64,000 nt of DNA, from NCBI RefSeq assembly GCF_900113745.1, contig NZ_FOQL01000007.1, positions 1 to 64,000 on the forward strand. The letters are read 5' to 3'. The notes under the pieces were generated by a model that saw only the letters and a list, made by a program, of their open reading frames with translations, searched no databases and had not been told where the DNA came from. Shown one piece after another: positions 25,224 to 34,203 of the stretch; the stretch's first letter is position 1, and each line of letters begins with the position of its first letter. The stretch comes from Pseudomonas guineae (lineage in GTDB: Bacteria; Pseudomonadota; Gammaproteobacteria; Pseudomonadales; Pseudomonadaceae). The position numbers and the translations under genes are program-made.

Positions 25224-25628
25224 TCAAGAGCGCTGCGACTTGGCCTGCTGCATCTTGCTGACCAACTCAGCCTCAGCCTTGCTAAGGCCGCAGGACTGGG
25301 TCAGGTCGTCCACACTTGCGCCCATGCCAGCCAAACGCGCGGCCTGGGTAAACGATAGGCTGCTGGGGTCACGCTGCTCAATCTGATTGAGCTTGTCTGG
25401 GAGCGGCGCGACAACGCGGCGCAACTCATGCAACTCCTCGCCCATCTGCACACTACCCGTTAGGTAGGCATCCAGACGCCGACTGAGCTCCTTGAATCGC
25501 CGGTCACGCGCGGCATCACGCTCGCCTTGCAGCTTGACGGCGTCGCGCAGCTGCCGCACAAGCCACATGCATGCACCTACCAGCCCTATACAAACCAGGC
25601 CCAGCACAGCGAGCAGCGCTTCAAGCAT
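25224..25628 (-). CDS. DUF2802 membrane-anchored protein
   Basis: A 134-aa protein with one N-terminal helix (ALLAVLGLVCIGLVGACMWLV), a charged probable coiled coil (about residues 22-60) and a C-terminal HTH-like segment (SFTQAARLAGMGASVDDLTQ SCGLSKAEAELV). It is the last gene of the cheW–DUF2802 unit, 3 bp after cheW, as I recall at the end of Pseudomonas motility clusters. Its function in motility is unknown. Confidence 0.75.
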   Translation of the reverse strand: MLEALLAVLGLVCIGLVGACMWLVRQLRDAVKLQGERDAARDRRFKELSRRLDAYLTGSVQMGEELHELRRVVAPLPDKLNQIEQRDPSSLSFTQAARLAGMGASVDDLTQSCGLSKAEAELVSKMQQAKSQRS

Positions 25629-25631
25629 GAG

Positions 25632-26111
25632 CTAGATGCTCTCCAGCTCGGACCACTCTTCTTCACTCATCATTTTGTCCAGCTCAACCAGAATCAGCAG
25701 TTCACCGTTCTTGTTGCAGACACCCTGGATAAATTTGGCAGACTCGTCATTGCCCACGTTCGGCGCAGTTTCCACTTCAGATTGGCGCAGATAAACCACT
25801 TCAGCCACGCTGTCGACCAAGATGCCGACGACTTGTTTATCAGCTTCGATAATCACGACACGTGTGTTGTCGGTCACCTCGGAGGAGTCCAGACCAAAAC
25901 GCTGGCGCGTATCGATCACGGTCACCACGTTGCCGCGCAGGTTAATGATGCCCAGCACATAGCTCGGCGCACCCGGTACAGGTGCGATTTCGCTATAACG
26001 CAGGACTTCCTGCACCTGCATCACATTGATGCCATAGGTTTCGTTATCCAGGCGGAACGTTACCCACTGCAGGATCGGATCTTCAGAACCTTGTGCCGAA
26101 CTTTTATTCAT
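25632..26111 (-). CDS. cheW: chemotaxis coupling protein CheW
   Basis: A 159-aa CheW that bridges chemoreceptors to CheA. The CheW domain fills the protein: QWVTFRLDNETYGINVMQVQEVLR, PGAPSYVLGIINLRGNVVTVID with the RG motif, and VDSVAEVVYL. It follows the ParP-like gene and likely shares its sigma-28 promoter. Confidence 0.95.
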   Translation of the reverse strand: MNKSSAQGSEDPILQWVTFRLDNETYGINVMQVQEVLRYSEIAPVPGAPSYVLGIINLRGNVVTVIDTRQRFGLDSSEVTDNTRVVIIEADKQVVGILVDSVAEVVYLRQSEVETAPNVGNDESAKFIQGVCNKNGELLILVELDKMMSEEEWSELESI

Positions 26112-26216
26112 GTCCCTAGCCTCGTCATGAACCGCTCACGGCGGTAATCGCGGATGTCTAGCCCGCTGTCATTACTATAGTTGCAGAGCTGCGCAAAACG
26201 CACAGCCCGACATTAT

Positions 26217-27053
26217 TCAGTGACCCTTGCTGGCGGCCATGCGTTTGGCCGCACCACTGGCAATCAACTCGGCCAAGGATGCAATATCCAACAGGGCACA
26301 CATGTGTTCAATAACCGTACCCGCCAACCACGGACGTTGAGTCCGCTGGCTACGCCATTTGACTTCATTCGGATCGAGTCGAATAGAACGGCTGACCTGA
26401 TGCACGGCCAGCCCCCACTCGTAACCCTGGACGGAAATCACAAACTGTAAGCCTTGACGAAAATCATCACGGTAACGATCAGGCATCACCCAGCGCGCAG
26501 TATCGAGCACCTTCAGGTTGCCGGCCTGGCACGGCAGTATGCCGAGAAACCAGTCGGGTTGGCCAAATAACGGCGTGAGCTCCTGGCCTTCCAAGGGATA
26601 AATCGAGCCTAGGCACACCAGCGGCACCGCTAATGTCAGACCTGCCACGTCGAACAACAGGCACTCGAAAGGCCCCTGAGCCCACTCCGGCCGCCCCTGC
26701 AACTCTGCTTCAGGCAGCATCAGCATCTGAGGCGGCGGCACAGCCTCGACCACAACAGCTGCCTCGGCCACTTGCTGCAGCACCTCAAGGTGCACTTCAA
26801 CCTTCGGCGCTGATATTTCAATAGTGGGTAACACTAACGGTCGCGCAGCCAGCTCAGCCAAAGGTTTGGTGGCCATAGCTTGCACATGAGGCACGACTCG
26901 GGCATCGCGAACCTGCTCTTCGAGCACCGCCGCCTCGAACTCCTCCAGCGTGATGCTATCAGCTAGTTCGACCGCAGCCTCCTGCAACAAGCTATCCAGA
27001 TAGGACTGCAAAGCCAGTTGCGGACGTGTAGCGGTGGCAAGAGGACGACTCAT
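26217..27053 (-). CDS. CheW-domain protein, ParP-like
   Basis: A 278-aa protein with a long N-terminal Pro/Ala/Glu-rich region (residues about 1-125) and a C-terminal CheW-like domain (FECLLFDVAGLTLAVPLVCLGS ... DWFLGILPCQAGNLKVLDTA, quoted in parts). It neighbours a ParA-like ATPase, matching ParP of the polar chemotaxis ParC/ParP system described in Vibrio and Pseudomonas: ParP joins the array and keeps it at the pole. The ATG at 27053 (MSRPLATATRPQ) is preferred over one 21 bp upstream. Confidence 0.8.
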   Translation of the reverse strand: MSRPLATATRPQLALQSYLDSLLQEAAVELADSITLEEFEAAVLEEQVRDARVVPHVQAMATKPLAELAARPLVLPTIEISAPKVEVHLEVLQQVAEAAVVVEAVPPPQMLMLPEAELQGRPEWAQGPFECLLFDVAGLTLAVPLVCLGSIYPLEGQELTPLFGQPDWFLGILPCQAGNLKVLDTARWVMPDRYRDDFRQGLQFVISVQGYEWGLAVHQVSRSIRLDPNEVKWRSQRTQRPWLAGTVIEHMCALLDIASLAELIASGAAKRMAASKGH

Positions 27054-27085
27054 GAATACAACCCATAATAACAATCTGTACAGAC

Positions 27086-27112
27086 TATCGGCCGCGCTAG
27101 CGACAGACTTGA
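27086..27112 (-). promoter_or_regulatory. sigma-28 (FliA) promoter for the ParP-like–cheW unit
   Basis: On the minus strand TCAAG (27112-27108) and GCCGATA (27092-27086) match the FliA -35 and -10 cores exactly, with 15 bp between (one more than usual). It lies in the 87-bp gap between the ParC-like and ParP-like genes, with a short leader to the ParP-like start. Confidence 0.65.
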
Positions 27113-27140
27113 GCCTATATCTTCAACATAGCCGCTCATT

Positions 27141-27929
27141 TTAGGCGACCTGAGCGGCAACCTGCTGTGCCAGCAAGTGCTTGAGTAGGGCCCGGTAAGC
27201 AATCACGCCACGGCTATTTTTGTCGAATTGCGACGGCGTCAGTCCAGCTCGGCTGGCGTCGCGCAAACGCGTATCGACTGGAATATAGGCCTGCCATAGA
27301 TGTTCAAGGTAGTTGTTGCGCAGTACCCGCAGGGTACTCATGGAAGCCTGTGTGCGGCGATCAAACAGGGTCGGCACGATGGTATAAGGCAGTGCCTGCT
27401 GCCGCGAACGGTTGATCATGGCCAAGGTATTGACCATGCGCTCAAGGCCTTTTACCGCGAGAAATTCAGTCTGCACCGGAATCACCAACTGCTGGCTGGC
27501 TGCAAGAGCATTGACCATCAACACGCCGAGCAAGGGCGGACTGTCAATCACCGCATGATCGAACTCCTCCCAGAGCTGCGCCAAACTCTTGGCAATCACC
27601 AGGCCCAGGCCACTCTGCCCTGGCGATTGGCGCTCCAATGTGGCCAGTGCAGTGCTGGAAGGCAGCAAGGAAATACGCTCATTGCTGGTCGGCAACAGCA
27701 ACTGCTGTGGCAAGCCACGCGGCACGCTGCCCTTGTGTTGAAACAAGTCAAAACTGCTGTGCTCCAGGCTGTCAGGGTCGTGCCCGAAATAGCTGGTCAT
27801 CGAGCCATGAGGATCGAGATCGACCACCACCACGCGCTTACCGGCATCGGCCAGCAGGCCCGCCAAGGCGATTGATGTGGTGGTCTTACCGACTCCACCT
27901 TTTTGATTGGCTACTGCCCAGACTCTCAT
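27141..27929 (-). CDS. ParA-family ATPase, ParC-like
   Basis: A 262-aa MinD/ParA-type ATPase with deviant Walker A KGGVGKTTTS near the N terminus, VVVDLDPHGSMTSYFG (Walker A') and the Walker B region HAVIDSPPLLGVLMV. The start at 27929 is chosen because a GGGAGG ribosome-binding site sits 9 nt before it; the ATG 9 bp upstream directly abuts that site. Next to the ParP-like gene and motCD, it corresponds to ParC, which positions chemotaxis arrays at the cell pole; a plasmid-partition role is unlikely here. Confidence 0.83.
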   Translation of the reverse strand: MRVWAVANQKGGVGKTTTSIALAGLLADAGKRVVVVDLDPHGSMTSYFGHDPDSLEHSSFDLFQHKGSVPRGLPQQLLLPTSNERISLLPSSTALATLERQSPGQSGLGLVIAKSLAQLWEEFDHAVIDSPPLLGVLMVNALAASQQLVIPVQTEFLAVKGLERMVNTLAMINRSRQQALPYTIVPTLFDRRTQASMSTLRVLRNNYLEHLWQAYIPVDTRLRDASRAGLTPSQFDKNSRGVIAYRALLKHLLAQQVAAQVA

Positions 27930-27980
27930 CGTTATCATCCTCCCGGTGCAGTTGATGCCTGACCGAGAACGGGGCCACCC

Positions 27981-28850
27981 TTATGGGACCGGCGACGGGG
28001 GGTTGACGGCACCCGCTTGCGGGGCCGGCGCTGCCAGTGTTGCTGCAGGTTGCGTGCCAGCCCGTTTGAGGGCTGCATCAGGTTTAGCATTAGCGCTGCC
28101 CACACCACTCACGCTGCGGCGCACATCGAGATTGCGCGATATCACCAACACCACCCTGCGGTTACGTCCACGCCCCTCGGCCGTGGTGTTGTCGGCTACA
28201 GGCTGGAATTCACCGTAGCCCACGGCTGCCAAACGACCTGGGTTAACCCCATCTATTGCCAACATCCGCACGATACTGGCAGCGCGGGCGGTAGACAGCT
28301 CCCAGTTGGTTGGGAACTGCGCGGTTTGAATCGGCAGATTATCGGTGAAGCCTTCGACATGAATCGGGTTCTCGTAAGGCGCCAAAATTTTGGCTACCTT
28401 CTCGATAATATCGAATGCGGCATTGTTAGGTACGGCATCACCGCTAATAAACAGCAGGCTGGAGCTAAGCTCGATCTCGATCCATAGCTCATTGCCGCTA
28501 ACCTTGAGCTGCTCGGACTGAATCAGGTCACCAAAGGCTTCGCGTATGCTTTGGGCGATGCTTTGCAGAGAATCGGCAGCCGACAGCGTGCTCTCTTCAT
28601 CCACTAGGGAACGATCGGGTTCGGTGGTACGCGGCCGCTCATCACCGACGGGGATCGGCTTGATCGCCCGATCCGGCTGATTGAACACCCCGGTCAGGCT
28701 ATCTGAAAAAATTTTGTACTTGCCTTCATTGATCGAGGAAATCGAGTACATCACGACGAAAAACGCAAACAATAAGGTAATGAAGTCGGCGTAAGAGACC
28801 AGCCATCGTTCGTGGTTTTCATGTTCTTCTTGATGACGCCTGCGAGCCAT
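27981..28850 (-). CDS. motD: flagellar stator protein MotD
   Basis: A 289-aa MotB-type stator subunit of the second Pseudomonas stator (MotCD). The single membrane helix carries the proton-binding Asp in SYADFITLLFAFFVVMYS, a plug region follows, and the periplasmic OmpA-like peptidoglycan-binding domain has VEGFTDNLPI and NWELSTARA. The C-terminal tail (after residue 245) is Pro/Ala-rich. It is coupled to motC 12 bp upstream. Confidence 0.95.
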   Translation of the reverse strand: MARRRHQEEHENHERWLVSYADFITLLFAFFVVMYSISSINEGKYKIFSDSLTGVFNQPDRAIKPIPVGDERPRTTEPDRSLVDEESTLSAADSLQSIAQSIREAFGDLIQSEQLKVSGNELWIEIELSSSLLFISGDAVPNNAAFDIIEKVAKILAPYENPIHVEGFTDNLPIQTAQFPTNWELSTARAASIVRMLAIDGVNPGRLAAVGYGEFQPVADNTTAEGRGRNRRVVLVISRNLDVRRSVSGVGSANAKPDAALKRAGTQPAATLAAPAPQAGAVNPPSPVP

Positions 28851-28862
28851 ACTGTGCCTCCA

Positions 28863-29603
28863 TCAGTCCATAAAGCCTTGCAGCTTCAGTTCGATGGAGC
28901 GCGGGTTCTCACCCTCGGCAATCGACAGGATGCCTTCGAGCAGCATCTCGCGATAACGCGATTGGCGCTGGGCAATGGCTTTGAGCTTATTACCAATGGG
29001 CAACAGCAACAGGTTGGCAAAGCCCACGCCATAAATAGTCGCGACAAATGCCACCGCAATCCCACTGCCGAGCATGCTCGGGTCAGCCAAATTGCCCATG
29101 ACATGGATCAAACCCATCACAGCACCGATAATGCCAATGGTGGGCGCGTACCCCCCCATGCTTTCGAATACCTTAGCGGCCTGAATATCTCGACCTTCCT
29201 GAGTGTACAGATCAACTTCAAGAATACTGCGAATGGCCTCCGGCTCCGCACCATCAACCAGTAACTGTAAACCTTTGCGGGCGAAAGGATCGGACTCGAC
29301 ATCGGCCATCGCCTCAAGGCCCAACAAGCCTTCCTTACGTGCGGTCATGCTCCAACCAACCACTCGGTTGATTCCGCCTAATAGATCTATGCGCGGCGGG
29401 AAAAAAATCCAGCTGATGATTGCCAAAGCACGTTTGAATACATGTACGGGGGCCTGCAAGAACGCTGCACCTAAAGTGCCGCCGATCACGATCAGTGCCG
29501 CCGGCCCATTGAGCAAAGCGCCAACATGGCCACCTTCGAGGTAGTTGCCGCCGAGGATGGCGACAAATGCCAGGATGACCCCAATCAGGCTCAGTACATC
29601 CAT
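28863..29603 (-). CDS. motC: flagellar stator protein MotC
   Basis: A 246-aa MotA-type stator protein with four membrane helices and the large cytoplasmic loop that contacts FliG (TARKEGLLGLEAMAD ... DPFARKGLQLLVDG). The GGYAPTIGIIGAVMGLIHVMGN motif is the family signature in helix 3. Its start overlaps the cheB stop by 1 bp. MotCD is the stator used on viscous surfaces and in swarming in P. aeruginosa. Confidence 0.95.
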   Translation of the reverse strand: MDVLSLIGVILAFVAILGGNYLEGGHVGALLNGPAALIVIGGTLGAAFLQAPVHVFKRALAIISWIFFPPRIDLLGGINRVVGWSMTARKEGLLGLEAMADVESDPFARKGLQLLVDGAEPEAIRSILEVDLYTQEGRDIQAAKVFESMGGYAPTIGIIGAVMGLIHVMGNLADPSMLGSGIAVAFVATIYGVGFANLLLLPIGNKLKAIAQRQSRYREMLLEGILSIAEGENPRSIELKLQGFMD

Positions 29604-30703
29604 TAAATACAGGTCTCCACCAGATGCCGGCCGATATCATCCAGCGGGTAGACGGCGTCGGCTAAGCTGGCTTTGACGATGGCCATGGGCATGCCATAAA
29701 TCACGCAACTGGCTTCATCCTGCGCCCATACCTGGCTGCCCATCTGTTTAAGCAGGCGCGCACCTTCACGGCCGTCTGCGCCCATACCCGTCAGCACCAC
29801 TGCCAGCACTTTGTCCGCGTAAGACTTGGCCACAGAACCGAAGGTGATATCGACACACGGCTTGTAATTGAGACGCTCGTCACCCGGCAGGATCTTCACC
29901 ATGCCACGGGCGTCGATCATCATCTGCTTGCCGCCAGGGGCCAGCAGCGCCAGCCCAGGCCGCAGCACATCACCATCCTCAGCCTCCTTAACACTAATAC
30001 GGCACAATTTGTCGAGGCGCTCGGCAAAGGCCTTGGTGAAGGCTGCAGGCATGTGCTGGATCAGCACCAGCGGCGCTGGGAAGTTAGCCGGTAACTGTGT
30101 CAACACACGCTGCAGCGCTACCGGCCCACCCGTTGAGGTGCCGATAGCGACTAACTTATAGGGCTTACGCTTGGGTGTAGCACTCGACACCGCTGCAGGT
30201 GCACCCGCAGGCCGAACCAGCGTGCTGGCCGTTGAGGCGGGGCGTACCGCTGGCCTGACTGGCGCAGCAGCTATTGCCGCAGGCTGCGGGCTCAGGCTGC
30301 GGCGGTTGCTGCGGGCGATGGTATGGATTTTCTCGCAGAGCAGCTGCTTTACCCGCTCGGGGTTGCGCGAAATATCTTCAAAATTCTTCGGCAGAAAATC
30401 CACGGCACCCGCTTCAAGGGCATCCAAGGTAACGCGCGCGCCCTCATGGGTCAGCGAGGAAAACATCAATACCGGCGTTGGGCAGCGCTGCATGATGTTA
30501 CGCACGGCCGTGATGCCATCCATCATCGGCATCTCGTAATCCATGGTAATCACATCAGGCTTGAGGGCCTGAGCCTGCTCAATAGCTTCACGACCGTTAG
30601 TGGCGGTACCGATTACCTGAATATTCGGATCGGCTGAAAGAATTTCCGAGACGCGCCGACGAAAAAAACCGGAGTCATCTACCACCAACACCTTAACAGC
30701 CAT
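29603..30703 (-). CDS. cheB: chemotaxis response regulator methylesterase CheB
   Basis: A 366-aa CheB that demethylates chemoreceptors. The N-terminal receiver has DD and the phospho-Asp in ITMDYEMP; a Pro/Ala/Ser-rich linker (about residues 130-180) leads to the methylesterase domain with Ser in IGTSTGGPV, His in LIQHMPAAF and Asp in VLTGMGADG. The ATG at 30703 has AGGAG at good spacing; the TTG two codons upstream is rejected. Confidence 0.96.
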   Translation of the reverse strand: MAVKVLVVDDSGFFRRRVSEILSADPNIQVIGTATNGREAIEQAQALKPDVITMDYEMPMMDGITAVRNIMQRCPTPVLMFSSLTHEGARVTLDALEAGAVDFLPKNFEDISRNPERVKQLLCEKIHTIARSNRRSLSPQPAAIAAAPVRPAVRPASTASTLVRPAGAPAAVSSATPKRKPYKLVAIGTSTGGPVALQRVLTQLPANFPAPLVLIQHMPAAFTKAFAERLDKLCRISVKEAEDGDVLRPGLALLAPGGKQMMIDARGMVKILPGDERLNYKPCVDITFGSVAKSYADKVLAVVLTGMGADGREGARLLKQMGSQVWAQDEASCVIYGMPMAIVKASLADAVYPLDDIGRHLVETCI

Positions 30704-30747
30704 ATACAACTCCTAAGCGACGCGAAAAATACCCGCGCCGCGAACAA

Positions 30748-32916
30748 TCAGATACGTCGCGCGTAATGTTTGAGCATGCTCGGCACGTCAAGAATCAGAG
30801 CAATACGACCATCGCCGGTGATAGTTGCGCCTGACATGCCTGGAGTACCCTGCAGCATCTTGCCCAGCGGCTTGATTACCACTTCTTCCTGGCCTACCAG
30901 CTGATCAACCACAAAGCCAATACGCTGGCTGCCGACGGTCAGAATCACCACATGCCCTTCGCCCTGCACCACATGGGCAGCATTACCGATCAACCAACGC
31001 TTGAGGTAGAACAGCGGCAAGGCTTTATCACGCACGACCACCACTTCCTGACCATCAACAATATTGGTGCGCGACAGATCAAGGTGGAAGATTTCGTTAA
31101 CGTTAACCAGCGGAAAGGCAAACGCCTGATTGCCCAGCATCACCATCAGCGTCGGCATGATCGCCAAGGTCAGCGGCACCTTAATGACAATCTTCGAACC
31201 CTGCCCCTTTACCGAAAATACGTTGACGGTGCCGTTGAGCTGGTTAATTTTAGTTTTCACCACGTCCATGCCCACGCCACGACCGGAGACATCGGATATC
31301 TCAGTCTTGGTCGAGAAGCCGGGGGCGAAAATCAGGTTGTAGCATTCGAACTCATTGAGACGGTCGGCTGCGTCTTTATCCAGCAGACCTTTCTCCACCG
31401 CTTTGGCGCGCAGCACATCCGCGTCCATGCCCTTGCCGTCATCGGAGATCGACAACAGGATGTGATCGCCTTCTTGCTCGGCGGACAGCACCACCTTGCC
31501 GCCCCTCGCCTTACCTGAGGCCTCACGCTCTTCCGGGGTTTCAATACCGTGATCAACCGCGTTGCGCACCAAGTGCACCAGCGGATCGGCAAGCGCCTCG
31601 ACCAAGTTTTTGTCGAGGTCGGTCTCTTCGCCGACCAGTTCCAAGTTAATTTCTTTTTTCAGCTGACGTGCCAGATCACGGACCAGGCGAGGGAAGCGCC
31701 CGAAGACCTTCTTGATCGGCTGCATGCGGGTTTTCATCACCGCCGTCTGCAGATCGGCCGTGACCACATCCAAATTGGACACCGCCTTGGACATAGCTTC
31801 ATCGCCGCTGCTAGAGCCCAAACGCACGAGGCGGTTACGCACCAGCACCAGCTCGCCGACCATGTTCATGATTTCATCCAAGCGCGCAGTGTCGACCCGC
31901 ACTGTGGTTTCCGCTTCGCTGGGCGGCGCGGCCTTTTCTACTGCAGGCACCTTAACTGGCTCAGCCTTAGCAGCAGGTTTTACGGCGGGTTTAGCTGCAA
32001 CGCTGGCAGATTCCGCAGGCTTGGTGACAGGTGCTGGCGCAGCGGGCTTAATCACTTCAGGCTCGACAAACTTGCCTTTGCCGTGCAGCTGATCGAGCAA
32101 AGCTTCGAACTCATCGTCGGTAATATCACCGCTCGCTGCAGCCGCAGACTCAGCTACCGGAGCGACAGGGGCCGATGCAGCTGGCGCTGCAAACTGCCCT
32201 TTGCCATGTAACTGATCGAGTAGCGACTCAAACTCGTCATCGGTTATTTCATTGCCAGCCGTTGACACCGGCGCAACAAAAGCAGGTGCGACAGGTGCCG
32301 CAGGAACTTCAGGTGCTACGAATTGACCTTTACCATGCAGCTGGTCGAGCAACGACTCGAACTCATCATCGGTAATTTCATCGCTGCTGGCGGCGCTAGA
32401 AACTGGTGCCGGTGATTGATCCAGAGCGCCGAGCAATGTCTCGAATTCACTGTCGGTAATATCGCCAGCAGCATGCCCAGGTTCAAGCGCCGACTCAGCC
32501 GGCGTTTCAACCGGCGGTTCAGCGCCGCCAGGCTCAGCCAAGCGCGCCAAAGCAGCCAGCAGTGCCGGGGTGGCTGGGGTTAGATCGGTACGCTCACGCA
32601 CCTCGGTAAACATGCTGTTGACGGCATCCAGTGCTTCCAGCACCACATCCATCAACGCGGAGTCGACGCGCCGCTCACCCTTACGCAGGATGTCGAAGAC
32701 GTTTTCTGCGATATGGCAGCATTCCACCAGCTCGTTAAGCTGGAGAAAACCAGCACCACCTTTGACGGTATGAAACCCGCGAAAAATAGCGTTGAGCAGA
32801 TTCATGTCGTCCGGACGACTTTCCAGCTCTACCAGCTGCTCGGACAATAAATCAAGAATCTCGCCGGCCTCTACCAGGAAGTCCTGGAGGATTTCTTCAT
32901 CGGCGCCGAAGCTCAT
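30748..32916 (-). CDS. cheA: chemotaxis histidine kinase CheA
   Basis: A 722-aa kinase that phosphorylates CheY and CheB. Domains in order: HPt with His49 (RGFHTVKGGAGFLQL, residues 1-105), a long Ala/Pro-rich linker (about 130-330) containing four copies of an acidic motif (see repeat entry), dimerisation helices, HATPase with N box RNAVDHGIETP and G boxes DDGKGMD and GRGVGMDVV, and a C-terminal CheW-like domain (about 580-720). It lies 12 bp after cheZ. Confidence 0.97.
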   Translation of the reverse strand: MSFGADEEILQDFLVEAGEILDLLSEQLVELESRPDDMNLLNAIFRGFHTVKGGAGFLQLNELVECCHIAENVFDILRKGERRVDSALMDVVLEALDAVNSMFTEVRERTDLTPATPALLAALARLAEPGGAEPPVETPAESALEPGHAAGDITDSEFETLLGALDQSPAPVSSAASSDEITDDEFESLLDQLHGKGQFVAPEVPAAPVAPAFVAPVSTAGNEITDDEFESLLDQLHGKGQFAAPAASAPVAPVAESAAAASGDITDDEFEALLDQLHGKGKFVEPEVIKPAAPAPVTKPAESASVAAKPAVKPAAKAEPVKVPAVEKAAPPSEAETTVRVDTARLDEIMNMVGELVLVRNRLVRLGSSSGDEAMSKAVSNLDVVTADLQTAVMKTRMQPIKKVFGRFPRLVRDLARQLKKEINLELVGEETDLDKNLVEALADPLVHLVRNAVDHGIETPEEREASGKARGGKVVLSAEQEGDHILLSISDDGKGMDADVLRAKAVEKGLLDKDAADRLNEFECYNLIFAPGFSTKTEISDVSGRGVGMDVVKTKINQLNGTVNVFSVKGQGSKIVIKVPLTLAIMPTLMVMLGNQAFAFPLVNVNEIFHLDLSRTNIVDGQEVVVVRDKALPLFYLKRWLIGNAAHVVQGEGHVVILTVGSQRIGFVVDQLVGQEEVVIKPLGKMLQGTPGMSGATITGDGRIALILDVPSMLKHYARRI
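32056..32463 (-). repeat. four imperfect repeats in the CheA linker
   Basis: Residues 152-167, 180-203, 223-246 and 264-287 of CheA each carry [DE]ITD-[DS]-EFE-[STA]-LL; the last three continue DQLHGKG and a short acidic/Pro tail. They are spaced by 28, 43 and 41 residues in a Pro/Ala-rich linker. They look like repeated short helical binding motifs. Confidence 0.85.
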
Positions 32917-32927
32917 AAGACGTGCTC

Positions 32928-33716
32928 CTAAAATCCCAGGCTGGAAAGCAGATCGTCAACATCATCCTGACTGGATGCGACGTCTTCATGCTTATCGGCA
33001 TGAATCTGCGGACCTTCACCACGTGAAGGCTCTTTTTGTTTTTCTTGTTCAGCGCGGAGTAACTCATAGTTGTGTTCAATACCGGCGAACTGATCCACCT
33101 GGCTGGCCATCAATACAAGTTTCAACAGGTTGCTTTCAACCTCGGTAACCAACTGGGTTACCCGCTTAATCACCTGCCCTGTCAGGTCCTGATAGTCCTG
33201 AGCCAGTAAAATATCGTTGAGGTGCCCAGAAATTTTCGCCCCGTCGCGCTCGCTGCTTGCGAGAAAAAGCTCAACGCGCTTAGCCAGTTCACGAAAACCA
33301 TCAGCGCTCATCTCGCGGCGCATAAAACGCCCCCAGTCTGCACTCAGGCTTTGCGCTTCATCACTGAGGCCATTAACTAGAGGTGCGCTCAACTCAACCA
33401 GATCCATGGTGCGATTGGCCGCTCTCTCGGTCATCGTCACCACATAATTGAGGCGTTCGGTGGCATCAGTAATTTGCGAAACTTCAGTGGCATGCGGCAC
33501 GCGCGGGTCAAGCTGAAAGTTGACAATAGCGTTGTGTAGCTCACGGGTCAGCTTGCCGACCTCGTGATACAGACCGCGGTCACGCGCCTTATTCAGCTCA
33601 TGTATCAGCTGTACCGCTTCACCAAAGTTGCCTTTTTCTAGGCTGTCTACCAGCTGGCGAGCGCTGTGCTTCAGGGACGTCTCAAGCTCACCCTGGACGG
33701 AGTTTTTATGTTCCAT
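32928..33716 (-). CDS. cheZ: chemotaxis phosphatase CheZ
   Basis: A 262-aa CheZ that dephosphorylates CheY-P. The long helical hairpin contains the catalytic motif AQDYQDLTGQVIKRV, with the conserved Asp and Gln; the C-terminal CheY-binding peptide is DDVDDLLSSLGF. It follows cheY by 18 bp. Confidence 0.95.
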   Translation of the reverse strand: MEHKNSVQGELETSLKHSARQLVDSLEKGNFGEAVQLIHELNKARDRGLYHEVGKLTRELHNAIVNFQLDPRVPHATEVSQITDATERLNYVVTMTERAANRTMDLVELSAPLVNGLSDEAQSLSADWGRFMRREMSADGFRELAKRVELFLASSERDGAKISGHLNDILLAQDYQDLTGQVIKRVTQLVTEVESNLLKLVLMASQVDQFAGIEHNYELLRAEQEKQKEPSRGEGPQIHADKHEDVASSQDDVDDLLSSLGF

Positions 33717-33734
33717 AGAACCTCGTGGCAGACA

Positions 33735-34109
33735 TCAGCCATTGACCCGTTCAAAGATCTTCTCAATCTTTTCTTTCAATACCTGAGCGGTGAACGGCTT
33801 AACCACATAACCGTTAACCCCAGCCTGGGCGGCCTCGATTATCTGATCGCGCTTAGCTTCTGCCGTAACCATCAGCACCGGCAGACTTTTCAGGCGATCA
33901 TCCGCACGGACAGCGCGCAACAGGTCAATACCGGTCATACCGGGCATATTCCAGTCGGTTACCAGAAAGTCGAAGCTTCCGCTTTGCAGCATTGGCAATG
34001 CAGTCGTGCCGTCGTCGGCCTCTGCGGTGTTGGTGAACCCCAAGTCACGCAGGAGGTTCTTGATGATCCGTCGCATCGTTGAAAAGTCATCAACAATGAG
34101 GATTTTCAT
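33735..34109 (-). CDS. cheY: chemotaxis response regulator CheY
   Basis: A 124-aa single-domain receiver that binds FliM/FliN to alter rotation. The acid pocket (ILIVDDFST), phospho-Asp (LVTDWNMPG), switch Thr (MVTAEAK) and Lys (VVKPF) are all present. The ATG at 34109 begins the conserved MKILIVDDFSTMRR. A GGAGGT sits about 20 nt upstream, better spaced for a TTG four codons earlier, so a 4-residue longer form is possible. Confidence 0.96.
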   Translation of the reverse strand: MKILIVDDFSTMRRIIKNLLRDLGFTNTAEADDGTTALPMLQSGSFDFLVTDWNMPGMTGIDLLRAVRADDRLKSLPVLMVTAEAKRDQIIEAAQAGVNGYVVKPFTAQVLKEKIEKIFERVNG

Positions 34110-34203
34110 GTTTTTGTCCAAGTCGACCTCCGTACAGTTCCAAACGCACCCAGCAACCTGCATGCGCCTTTATTCGTGAAACCAGCTGCGCTAGCGAAAC
34201 AGT

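Noticed and set aside
27141..27929. plasmid partition ATPase from an integrated plasmid
   Set aside because: The position between motD and the CheW-like gene, and no parB or plasmid genes, fit the chemotaxis ParC role.
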